Below the pieces are notes generated by a model. That model ran no database searches. It was not told where the DNA came from and worked only from the letters and a program-made list of their open reading frames with translations. From assembly GCA_036504855.1 (NCBI GenBank), contig DASXUL010000193.1:17076-81075 (forward strand): 64,000 bases of DNA. Reading direction: 5' to 3'. Of this stretch, positions 51,154 to 60,300 are shown in pieces. The stretch's first letter is position 1. The number at the start of each line of letters is the position of its first letter. Made by a program: the position numbers and the translations under genes. The stretch is from DASXUL01 sp036504855. Lineage in GTDB: Bacteria > Armatimonadota > DTGP01 > JAKQQT01.

Positions 51154-54100
51154 CTACCGCCCGGCCAGGCCGTAGACGTTCCCGGCGCCGCTTCCAACGG
51201 CCACCGTATCGCCTGCCGTCCGGCCGGCGGCGCTCGGCGATCCGCAAGCGCCCGCCACCGGGTACCGAACGGACGTCCCCGGGCTACCGGTGTTTACCGC
51301 GAACACGCCCTGCGCGGTCGGCGCGTAGAGCCAGCCCGTCGTCGCCGCGTAGGATGGCTTCACGAACACCGGGGCCCCCGTGAGCCCCCGCCCGCCCAGC
51401 GCGCCGGGCGCGAAGGAGACCTGAGCGGCGCCGTCCGTGTGACGCAACCCGTACAGCGCCCCCGTGGTTGTTCCAAAGAGCGCCGTGCAGGGGTTTTCCA
51501 GCACAGCCGGGTAATCCATGAATGCCGGCTGCTCCACGCCGCCATCCACCTCCACCGCGCCCCCGGCGCCGAAGCCGGTGGCCGGGTCATCCTCGAGGTT
51601 GCCGTTTACGGCGTTGAAGGCGTAGAACCGGCCATTTCCAGAGGCCGGGGCGCTGCCCACATAGAACCGCCGGCTGTCCAGAGAGAGCACCGGCGCCGCC
51701 AGCACGGGGGCGGCCGTCGACGCCGCGTTGAATACGGTGCTGAGGTCCTCGCTGACCGTGTACACGATTCCCCCAGACCCCGCCGCCGCTGCCACCTGAA
51801 CGTGCGTGCCGTCCTGGATGAGCGTCGGCGAGGCTGTCACATCGGTTGCGCCGACCAGAGGAAGCTGCATAGCGCTTGCGGCGCTGTCGGTGTCTTCCAG
51901 GCGCGCGAGGATCCAGCCGAGCGCCGGGTCGTGCACCGGCGCGTAGATGACGGCCGTGCCGGCGCGATCCACAACCGCGGGCGTCGCGGCGGTGGAACCG
52001 CCGGGCACGATGGCGGCTCGGCGCACCGATCCGCCGTCCACGGCGCACGAGTATGCGGTTGCCTTCGACGTGACCACGAACAACCGCACAACGCCGGCGA
52101 TGCCTTTCACCACCACGCGCCCCTGTGACGGAGCATCCAGCGCCACGCGGCCGTTCACTCCGAACGCTGTGTCCAGCGCGCCGGTGGCGGCGTTCAGGGC
52201 GATCAGGTTTCCTGTGTGCGAGCCATCGGCATGGGCGACGTCCTCAACAACGTAGGCCCGGCCGTTGTAGGCCGTGGGCGGCGAGCTTACCGGCGGATGG
52301 GCGTCCAGGGAGCCATCGCCCGTGAGGTACCGGGGAACGTAGGCCCATTTCACGGACGCGGCGTCCAGGTCATTGGCGCGGGCCGGGGAGACTTCCGCGT
52401 ACTGTCGTCCTGGGAAGCCCGCGTAGTCTTTGTCTCCGCTTCCCAGGTTGCCGTAGGTATCCGGCAGGCCCGGCAGCGTCTGGTTGGAGTGGTAGTCGCC
52501 GTTCGCCTGGAGGAGGACCATCACGCGAACCGGCCCGGTTGGGCCGCCCAGTATGCTGAGCGGAAGCGACAACTCGATGCCGCTGGAGGCATCGCCCGCG
52601 CCTTCAACCAGCCCGGAGCTGGGCGACTGCGAGGCCGCATCCGGCGGCGGGGGGAGGCCCAGCACTCCGGACGTGTTGGAGTTGTCGAACGCCAGACTGA
52701 CGCCGCCGGCCAACGCCGCGCCAGACGCCGGGCTGCCCGCCGTTGCGGCGCCCAGGTAGGTCTTGGCGTTCGCCTGCAGATCATACAGGTCGGCATACAT
52801 CAGGCCGGACGAGTAGTTCAGGTCCACCGCGTAGGCTGGCGCAAAGCCTTCATCGAGGGCGTCGCCGTTCAGGCCGTAGATGCGCAAACTGGCTTCGCCG
52901 CCCGTGAAGTTGAACGTGCGAGATCCGCCGGGCTTGGTGTCCAGCAACACGACGATGCCGTTGTTGCCCGCCTCCAGATTCCCGGTGATGCCCAGGCGTA
53001 GGTTGTCTCCGTCGCCCGCGGCATACAGGCCATCGAGTTCGGACACGTTGTCGCCGAACTCCGTGGGCCGTGTTTGCAGCGTAATGAGGCCGCCCTTGCC
53101 GAACCGCGCTGGGATGGCGTCGCCGCCGCCCACGGTCAGCGTCGCCGCGTTGGACGGGGTCGGCCCGCACGCGTTGGAGACGTCCACGGTGTAGCTGCCG
53201 GCGTCGGAGGCGTGCGCGAAAGCTACCGAGTAGGTAGCGGAATTGGCGTTCGGGATGTCTACGCCGTCCTTTTTCCACTGATAGGTCAGCCCCTCGCCGT
53301 CCGCCGCCACGCTGAACGCCGCGGATTCTCCCAGACGCGCGGACGTTGGGTGAGGCTGGGTACTGATCGCGGGGCGAGCGCCGATGGTTACCGTGGCGGG
53401 CGTGTGGGCTGGCGCGGTCCCGCAGCCGTTCGACACGGTGACGGTGTAGTCGCCGGCGTCGGAGGATCCGGCGGAGGCCACCGCATACGTGGGGCTGTCA
53501 TCGCCCACGCTCGTTTCGCCTCGCTTCCAGGCGTAGTGGAGGTCGCCGCCCGTGGCGGATACGGTGAGGGTCAACGGAGAGCCCGCGCAAACGCTTTGCG
53601 TGGCCGGTGGAGTGACGATGGCCGGCGTTGAGTTCACGGCCACGCTGACGCTGCTCGCCGCGGATGGCTGTCCGTTCAGCGTTACGACGACGCTGTATGT
53701 GCCGGACTGGTTGGGCTGGACGTTCGCGATGGAGGGGTTCTGCACGCACGACGTAAAGCCGTTCGGCCCGGTCCAAGTGAAGACTCCGCCGGACACCGAT
53801 GTGGCGGTGAGGTTCAGCGTGCCGCCCGCGCAAAGCGGCGCGTTGCTGCCCGCCGTTGTGACAGGCGGCGCCGAGACGCCCACATACACGGCCGACACGG
53901 TGGACGTGACGCCATCCTTGGTCGCCCGAACGAGGTAGTACCCCTGGGCGGCGGTTCCGATGCCGGCCAGAACCGGGTTCTGCACGGCGGAGGTGAAGCC
54001 GCTGGGCCCCGTCCACGAGAACGATCCTCCGGCTACGTCCGTGGCGTTGAGGTAGAGCGTATCGCCCGGTTTGAGCGGGCCGTTGGCGGAGGCGGAGGTG

Positions 54101-55722
54101 CGCGGCATGGCGATGCCCGGCGTGTTCGAGTTGCGGGGGGCCGGAGCGCCGGCCGTAAAATCGGCGCCGTTGTTGTTGGTGTCCTGCGTGCCGCCGGCGG
54201 CGCGGAACGCCGCGGTGGTTGTGGTTAAGGCGGGCGCCGTCGTGCCGCCCTCGCCATAGTTGGCCGTACCGCAGCCAATGAGGTCGATCACGCCAGCGAC
54301 CGGACCGGAGGTGCTCGAGAACGCCGTCTGGTTCACAACCAGGGCCACCTTACCGCTCCCAGTCGAAAAATCAAGGGTTGCCAGCGTCGCATCCGGCGCC
54401 GGCAACGAGGCGCCGTATGCGCCGGGTTTCCCCCGCACGAGGAAGTACCGGCCGGGTTGGATGACGCCGGTCAGCGGGCAGACTGTCCAGAGGGTTCCGG
54501 TTGAGGCAGTGAACTGGATCGACCATTTCGACAGGTCAACCGGCAGGCGACCCCGGTTGAACAGCTCGATGTAGTCGCTCGCATAGGTGGAGTCCACATC
54601 GCCGCCCCCACCGTACGCCTGGCTGATGACCACATCGCCGGCCGACAGCGCCTGCATCTTGACGTACCCCACGTCGGATCCGCTGTGCTTGCAGTAGAGA
54701 TACACATTGCCGCGGTCGTCCGTGCTGGAGTAGGCGGCCGACGTGAATGCCACGTTCACGATGGTGTACGATCCGTCCGTGGGGGCGTTGCTGACAGACG
54801 GCCCGAAGCCGTCCAGATACGTGCCATCCAACGCATAGCGATAGCCCGCGACGGTATACGGCGATGCTCCGGCCCGCGTGGTGTACATCACGTAGCCGCC
54901 ACCGGGGTACGCCGCATCCTTCACGATGTCCGCGTCAACCAGGTTCGAGCTCGGCTGCCAAGACGACAGTGACGGGGGGAAGACGACAGCGCTGCCCGCG
55001 CTGTCGTACGTATAGAACAAGGACGGGTAGCCGGATCCGGCGGACTTCGGGATGTAGGCATTGCATGCCCCATCCAGCGTGGCGCCGTACTGGCCGTAGC
55101 CCGTCGACTTCGACCACAGGTGCGTCACCGTTCCGGGCGTCTGGGGGTTGATGCTCCGCACGAGGAACAGCCGGACGTAATTGCTCGTTCCTCCAACTTC
55201 CATCACGTGGGCGCCCGTTTCCAGCCGCCCCGAAACGGCCACGGCGCGAGGGTTCGAGCTCGTTACCCCGCCCACGCCGGCATAGCTGTTCAGGAGGATC
55301 TGGTCCGTGGCCGCCACATCCGTGTTGGCCCCGGGCGGGACCGGCGGCGCGGACTCGATCTTGTGGCCATCCAGGTCGATCAGCCACACCACGTCGTCGG
55401 CGCCGATGGAGATATCCCAGGGCGTGTTCCCCGATGTTGTGCTGGGGGTAATGGTCTTCCCGGTGTCCTGGTAGGCGATGGCGTCGGTTCCGTCAGCGGG
55501 GTTCGCGGGCTGGAAGATGCGCACCTTGTGGGCGGCTTTGTCGGCCGCGTAGAAGAATCCATAGTACGCGCTGGCCGGGTTGCGGTTTACCGCTCCGCCG
55601 CTGAGTGCGGTTCCTACGCCGGGGGCCACAGTTACGCTGGGGCAGTACATCCGCGTCTGAGCGAGCGCGGGGGGAATCAAAAGGGATACAGCCGCCAAGG
55701 CGGCCTTCGGCAATGGTCTCAC
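51154..55722 (-). CDS. Giant secreted protein with lamin-tail, Ig-like and beta-propeller regions
   Basis: 1522 residues. Signal peptide (ALAAVSLLIPPALAQ), then an NHL/propeller-like N-terminal region (about 25-350). A lamin-tail domain (LTD) follows at about 359-520 (GDVVISQAYGGGGDVDS, DYIELFNRG). Four Ig-like/PKD-like modules run to about 860 (SYSVVVTLNG-type ends, LHYAWKRGETSVGDDS, LTYQWKKDGVDIPNANSAT). A separate middle domain (about 865-1110) precedes a PQQ-like propeller (from about 1126: NLIALNAATGALDTAFGVNG). Such layouts occur in surface adhesins or extracellular enzymes. GTG start with GAAGGG upstream; the open frame further upstream is not supported. No dockerin-like tail. Confidence 0.85.
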   Translation of the reverse strand: MRPLPKAALAAVSLLIPPALAQTRMYCPSVTVAPGVGTALSGGAVNRNPASAYYGFFYAADKAAHKVRIFQPANPADGTDAIAYQDTGKTITPSTTSGNTPWDISIGADDVVWLIDLDGHKIESAPPVPPGANTDVAATDQILLNSYAGVGGVTSSNPRAVAVSGRLETGAHVMEVGGTSNYVRLFLVRSINPQTPGTVTHLWSKSTGYGQYGATLDGACNAYIPKSAGSGYPSLFYTYDSAGSAVVFPPSLSSWQPSSNLVDADIVKDAAYPGGGYVMYTTRAGASPYTVAGYRYALDGTYLDGFGPSVSNAPTDGSYTIVNVAFTSAAYSSTDDRGNVYLYCKHSGSDVGYVKMQALSAGDVVISQAYGGGGDVDSTYASDYIELFNRGRLPVDLSKWSIQFTASTGTLWTVCPLTGVIQPGRYFLVRGKPGAYGASLPAPDATLATLDFSTGSGKVALVVNQTAFSSTSGPVAGVIDLIGCGTANYGEGGTTAPALTTTTAAFRAAGGTQDTNNNGADFTAGAPAPRNSNTPGIAMPRTSASANGPLKPGDTLYLNATDVAGGSFSWTGPSGFTSAVQNPVLAGIGTAAQGYYLVRATKDGVTSTVSAVYVGVSAPPVTTAGSNAPLCAGGTLNLTATSVSGGVFTWTGPNGFTSCVQNPSIANVQPNQSGTYSVVVTLNGQPSAASSVSVAVNSTPAIVTPPATQSVCAGSPLTLTVSATGGDLHYAWKRGETSVGDDSPTYAVASAGSSDAGDYTVTVSNGCGTAPAHTPATVTIGARPAISTQPHPTSARLGESAAFSVAADGEGLTYQWKKDGVDIPNANSATYSVAFAHASDAGSYTVDVSNACGPTPSNAATLTVGGGDAIPARFGKGGLITLQTRPTEFGDNVSELDGLYAAGDGDNLRLGITGNLEAGNNGIVVLLDTKPGGSRTFNFTGGEASLRIYGLNGDALDEGFAPAYAVDLNYSSGLMYADLYDLQANAKTYLGAATAGSPASGAALAGGVSLAFDNSNTSGVLGLPPPPDAASQSPSSGLVEGAGDASSGIELSLPLSILGGPTGPVRVMVLLQANGDYHSNQTLPGLPDTYGNLGSGDKDYAGFPGRQYAEVSPARANDLDAASVKWAYVPRYLTGDGSLDAHPPVSSPPTAYNGRAYVVEDVAHADGSHTGNLIALNAATGALDTAFGVNGRVALDAPSQGRVVVKGIAGVVRLFVVTSKATAYSCAVDGGSVRRAAIVPGGSTAATPAVVDRAGTAVIYAPVHDPALGWILARLEDTDSAASAMQLPLVGATDVTASPTLIQDGTHVQVAAAAGSGGIVYTVSEDLSTVFNAASTAAPVLAAPVLSLDSRRFYVGSAPASGNGRFYAFNAVNGNLEDDPATGFGAGGAVEVDGGVEQPAFMDYPAVLENPCTALFGTTTGALYGLRHTDGAAQVSFAPGALGGRGLTGAPVFVKPSYAATTGWLYAPTAQGVFAVNTGSPGTSVRYPVAGACGSPSAAGRTAGDTVAVGSGAGNVYGLAGR

Positions 55723-55859
55723 GATGATGTTCCCTTCTCCCGGATCATGGACGCGCCGTGGCGGTTCGCTGCCGGGATTTGTCAGGATCTCACGATGATA
55801 GCGGCGCGGGAGCCGGCCGATGAGGAGCGACCGCCGGCGCGCGCACAGGGAGGGCGCGG

Positions 55860-56024
55860 CTAGGAGTTGCTGAGCATCTGGCCGCACTGGTATTGGCTTA
55901 CGGGGCCAGAGGCGCATTTGCCGCACGCCAACGCGGTCGTCTCGAAGACCTTCTCGGAGCGGACTGTGGGCCTGGAGTACGGCTTACGCGCGGGCGCGTA
56001 TTCGGGTTGGGGAACCGGTTTCAT
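55860..56024 (-). CDS. Cys-rich 54-residue peptide, candidate RiPP precursor
   Basis: 54 residues. The N-terminal two-thirds is Pro/Tyr-rich and lacks a hydrophobic segment. It contains KPYSRPTVRSEKVFETT, which fits the YxxPxLxxxGxxxxxT leader pattern bound by RiPP recognition elements, except for Val and Lys at the Leu and Gly places. The tail holds Cys34, Cys37 and Cys47 in ALACGKC...QYQC followed by Gly, Gln, Met, Leu, Ser. AGGACA precedes the ATG at 56024. No modification enzyme, transporter or peptidase gene is adjacent. Alternatives: a small zinc-binding protein or a chance ORF. It lies between the sigma-factor gene and the giant protein gene on the same strand. Confidence 0.6.
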   Translation of the reverse strand: MKPVPQPEYAPARKPYSRPTVRSEKVFETTALACGKCASGPVSQYQCGQMLSNS

Positions 56025-56205
56025 GGGGCGTCTGTCCTTTCCTACACGAGATGTAGGCGCGTCGAACGACGTTGTGGGACGGGCCTTGAGCGCTGGCCCC
56101 ACCGGACCCCGAAACGGCCTATCCTCCAACCGTTCCCACGGCGGCACGACAGCACATGTCCCGCTGCAAAATCCACGCCAAAACGCCTGGTCGCCAGACG
56201 TGCAG

Positions 56206-56245
56206 AGGGCCGGCCGCCGCGGCCAATGCCGCAACGACCGGCCCT
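56206..56245. terminator. Compound hairpin after the 12-codon ORF
   Basis: AGGGCCGG pairs with CCGGCCCT, and a nested GCGGC/GCCGC stem lies inside. On the minus strand it begins about 20 nt beyond the mini-ORF stop and stands before the 54-residue peptide gene, so it could terminate or attenuate transcription there. Confidence 0.55.
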
Positions 56246-56264
56246 GGAGCTTTCGCCGGGTTGG

Positions 56265-56303
56265 TTACCGGCGCCCCGCTCCGGGGGCGACATTGATCTT
56301 CAT
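56265..56303 (-). CDS. 12-residue mini-ORF with a strong ribosome-binding site
   Basis: MKINVAPGAGRR followed by TAA. AAAGGAGG precedes the ATG by 8 nt, stronger than the sites of most large genes here. It lies 84 nt beyond the sigma-factor stop and is followed by a compound hairpin. It could be a leader peptide controlling the next gene, a true micropeptide, or an abandoned start. Confidence 0.4.
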   Translation of the reverse strand: MKINVAPGAGRR

Positions 56304-56387
56304 ATGCGTCGCCTCCTTTCGGGCGCTTCGTTTGCCGAGCGCTTCACCCCTCTATCGATCTCACACACGCTTGCGCTAAACGCCGCG

Positions 56388-56948
56388 TCATTCCGCCCAC
56401 TCTTCGTAGCGGCGGCGGATCTGGCGCACGTGATACGCCACGTTGGCGCTGGTGCAGCCCAGCACGGCGCCGGCCTCACGCCAGGTGAGCCCCGCCATCA
56501 GGCAACCGAGCACGGCGCGCTGGTTATCCTGCAGGGCGGCGGTGAACTCCTTCACGCATGCGTCCGAAACGGGGGCCGCAGCCGTGGACGGCAGGCTTTC
56601 GCCGGCCGCTTCGTCCAGCGGCAGGCAGCGCCGCACGCGGGCGCGTTTGATGGCGTCCAGCACGCGCCAACGGGCGTGGCGGAGAAGGTACTGGTCCGGC
56701 TGGCCGATGCGCGTGTCCAGTTCGGGGAGCGCCTCCAGCACGCCGACCATGGCTTCCTGCATGAGGTCGTCGGCATCTTCGCCGGAGCGGCGCGCGTAAT
56801 GGGCGGACATCCGGGCCACGCGGGGGCGCAGGATATCGACCACTTCACTCTTAGCGCGCGGGTTTCCCTCGCGGGCACATTCAAAGCAAGGCTGGGGAAC
56901 CGTTTCTTTCGGCTTCACCGGCCTCGCGCTGCAAAAACAGGGGTTCAT
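56388..56948 (-). CDS. ECF-type sigma factor with N-terminal Cys cluster
   Basis: 186 residues. Region 2 is visible in DADDLMQEAMVGVLEALPEL and the following basic helix (WRVLDAIKRARVRR); region 4 is LQDNQRAVLGCLMAGLTWRE with the recognition helix TSANVAYHVRQIRRRY. An unusual N-terminal extension holds four Cys (NPCFCSARP, QPCFECARE), suggesting metal or redox sensing in place of a separate anti-sigma. TAGGAG precedes the ATG at 56948 at long spacing (11 nt); no anti-sigma gene is adjacent. Mini-ORFs with strong ribosome-binding sites flank the gene on both sides. Confidence 0.75.
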   Translation of the reverse strand: MNPCFCSARPVKPKETVPQPCFECAREGNPRAKSEVVDILRPRVARMSAHYARRSGEDADDLMQEAMVGVLEALPELDTRIGQPDQYLLRHARWRVLDAIKRARVRRCLPLDEAAGESLPSTAAAPVSDACVKEFTAALQDNQRAVLGCLMAGLTWREAGAVLGCTSANVAYHVRQIRRRYEEWAE

Positions 56949-57066
56949 CCCTCTGGGTACTCCTACAGACACGGCGCGAACAAGGCGGTAAGGCGTGACG
57001 ACGCGTCCAGGAGAGCGACCAGGGGAACCTATCGGGGCGAGGCGGAGAGGCCTCGGTGGGATGGGG

Positions 57067-57132
57067 TTACGGTCGGGGCGCGCCGGAACGCGGGCAGCGT
57101 GGCGGCATAATGACGTCAAAAATCTGTTTCAT
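57067..57132 (-). CDS. 21-residue mini-ORF upstream of the sigma-factor gene
   Basis: MKQIFDVIMPPRCPRSGAPR then Pro and stop. AAAGGAG lies 9 nt before the ATG. It ends about 120 nt upstream of the sigma-factor start. As with the 12-residue mini-ORF, the strong ribosome-binding site and position suggest a leader peptide or a short product; the sequence is not recognised. Confidence 0.35.
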   Translation of the reverse strand: MKQIFDVIMPPRCPRSGAPRP

Positions 57133-57280
57133 CGAACGTTGCTCCTTTCCGGCGCATTAGTGAGTCGGCGGGCGGTTTCGCCCACCGTCATGCATTCTAT
57201 CGCGCGAGCCCTCAGTTCCGCTAAAGGGCTTCGCGAAGTTTTTTCACGATTTGTTCATCGGGCGGAATTTCGGCTGGCGA

Positions 57281-57309
57281 GAGGCCCGCGCCAGAACGCC
57301 GCGGGCCTC
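57281..57309. terminator. Stem-loop after the 1510-residue protein gene
   Basis: GAGGCCCGCG pairs perfectly with CGCGGGCCTC (9-nt loop). It lies about 27 nt beyond the stop on the minus strand. No T-tract. Confidence 0.6.
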
Positions 57310-57335
57310 CCTCCGTCCGTAGCGGTGACGGGCTG

Positions 57336-60300
57336 TTACGGGTTGGCGTCCAGCCCGGCGACTTTGCGGGCGATGCGGACGGCGTCGAGGAGGTCGACGC
57401 GCCCCGTGGAAGCGCCGCCGGTCACAACACTCAGCCAATCGACCTCTGCCCGGGACGCTGTCACCATGCCGCCAGAAAGCCGTAACGCCCTGATAATGTC
57501 GGTGACCGTGTAGACCGGCAGCAGCGGTCCGGCCACGAAGGCATCCGCCACTCCGTTGGTATCGTTCGAGACCAGGTTGGCGGCGGACGAGCGGAAGATG
57601 GCGTACTTCCCGTCCGGCGTCAGAAGTGCGCGGTCGGATATGCCCGCGCCTTCCTCTCCATCCGCGGAGATGGAAACGCGCACAGTCGAGCACAGCAAGC
57701 GGTCGCGCAGGAATATGTCCTCCACGCTATTGGCATCAGGCGTCAGATTGGACGCTCTGGAGGCGAACAGCACGTACCGACCGTCTGTACTCACGGAGCC
57801 GCCGCTAGAGGGGCCGTTGGCTTGCGCGCCGTCCGCGGCCACTGAGATGCGCTCAGTAACGCCAAGGGCCCGGTCACGGAGGAAGATGTCGGACAGACCA
57901 TTAGTGTCGCCGGCAACGAGGTTGTCCGCAGAGGATTCGAACGCCACAAAGCGTCCATCCGGGCTGATCGAACCGCCGCCGGCAGAGCATGAGGCGTCGG
58001 CCTGTACGCCGCCGCAGCCCACGGACACGCGCTCCGTGGTTGTGCCCACGCAGTCCCTTAGGAAGACGTCTTGCGCATGGTTCGTGTCGCCCGTTACCAG
58101 ATTCGTTGCACCCGAGTCAAAGAGAACGAACCGGCCATCTGCGCTGATGGCGACCGGGTCGCAGTTAGCGTCTGCCTGCACGCCAGACGTTGATACGGAG
58201 GCGCGCAGCGTTGTGGATGCGCCAAGGTCCCGTACGAAGACGTCGTAGCCCGTGAAGATACCGCTCGCGTTCGTGTCGTTGGGAACCAGGTTCGAGGCGT
58301 AGGATCCGAACGCCAGATACCGTCCGTCGGCGGACATCATCGTACTGAAGGAATCATTGTTGGCAGGTTCACCCGCGGCGCCGATGGAAACCAGACGCAT
58401 GGACCCGCTGACTCTGTCGGCCACATAGATGTCGGACATCCCGTTACTGTCGCCCTGCACCAGGTTCGATGCGTACGACCCAAAGCCCACCATTCGCCCA
58501 TCGGCGCTAACCGACGGGCTGAACGAAACGTCGTTCGGGACATCGCCGCCGAGTCCAACGCTCAACAGCTCCGTCTTGCTCGTGGCGCGGTCCCGCCAGA
58601 AGACGCCGGACAGCGAGTTTCTGTTCTGCGGGTCAAGACCGCGTGCGGAGGACGTAAAGACCACATAGCGGGCGTTCGGCGACATCGACATCTCGGACCC
58701 AACTCCGGAGCCCGCAGCCTGCCCCCCGCCAGTCGACACGGAGACCCGTTCGATCGGAACAGAGGGCATTACGTCGAAGAGATCGCTATCCACAGACGGC
58801 AGACCTGGCGTGGCGGCCCTCAGGGCATACCTCCGGCCAGACCGGTTGACGGACACGGATGCGAATGTCGCCCTTCCTCCAACAGCCTCCGCCGAAGCGC
58901 TCCCGGAGAGGGCGGCTCCAGAGTCAGATACCAGCGAGAGGGACACAGTTCGAGCGTCGTCCTCCACCAGGCTGCCCAGCGCGTCAACCGCGACGAGAGT
59001 TGGAGGCGGCGAGATAGACCGTGAAACGAAAGCGCGCCCCGGTTGCACAGACCACGACAGGCGCGCGGGATCACCAACAACGGTGAACGGGAGGCTCTGT
59101 GCGGCTTCCATGCCTCCTTGCGACGCCATCAGGACATACCCAACTCCGGGACGGTCTACAACCACGTTGGAGAACCGCGCAACGCCGGCGGTGGCCCAGA
59201 CCACGGAGGAGCCGACCAGTGCTGCACCCGCCGTGCCCGTGCCCGGTACAAGGGAGACGGCGACTGGACCGGAGTAGCCGGTATCCACCAGCCCATCCGC
59301 CTGGCAGACCTCGACGGCCGGTCCCGGCTGTACGGCGTGGCCCAACCGAGCCGCTGTTGGCTCGGTGGCAAACCGGAGGTAGCCGGGAACGGCATCCCGC
59401 AGAGGTCCGCGAACGAATATCTGCCTGACGGCCCCTGTAGCAAGGCCGTCAGCCGAGCTTCCAAACACCGCGTACCGGCCGTCGGCGCTGATGTCACAGT
59501 CGAACTGGGAACATGACGCCTGAGAGCCATCCGTGGCGACGGACACCCGGGAAAGGCCGCCGGTCGCAGTGTCCGCAACGAAGGCATCCCATGCCTTGTT
59601 CGTATCGCCGGGCACGAGGCCCGACGCTCCGGAGCCAAACGCCACATAGCGCCCGTTCGCACTGATGCCGCCGCAGACGGACCAAGGATTGTTCTCATCC
59701 GAGCCGCGGCCCTTCGATAGGTACTTAGTCACTTTTGCAACACGGTCGAAGAGGTAGACATCATCGAGCGAATCCGGGTCAGCGGGATCCAACCGGTCGC
59801 CGGCGCTGAATGCCACGGCACGCCCATCGGCATCCAGGCGGGCATACCAGCTGAAGTTCGATCCGGGAACGAGTTCGGTCGTTCCGTTGGTCATGTCTCG
59901 CACGAATCGAGCGCCGTTTGCCGGGGTCGGGGTCGCCGCGAGCCCAGGCGCCTGGGAGCGAAACAGAACGTACCGCCCATCGGAGCTCACGTCGTCTACG
60001 GAGGAATAACCCGACGCTGGGGCCCCCTGAGTATTCACCGACACGCACTGTACCGCACCGGTTACGCGATTGCGCCGAAACACATCGCATGCGTTATTGG
60101 CATCGCCGGGGACGACGTTTGCGGCAGCGCTTGAGAACGCCACCCAAGTTCCGTCCGCGCTCAGGCGAACGGAGTAACAGTCTCCGTTAAGCTCCGCGCC
60201 GCCGGCGCCAAGCGAAGCGCGCTCCACCGCGCCTGTCTTCAGGTCGCGCAGGTACACGTCCGCCTTGCAGTTCATATCTTCAGCGATCATCGGCTGACTG

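Noticed and set aside
57190..57220. GGAACT followed by TAGAAT upstream of the sigma-factor unit, resembling an autoregulated ECF promoter
   Set aside because: The spacing is only 14 nt and the -10 half does not fit an ECF consensus.
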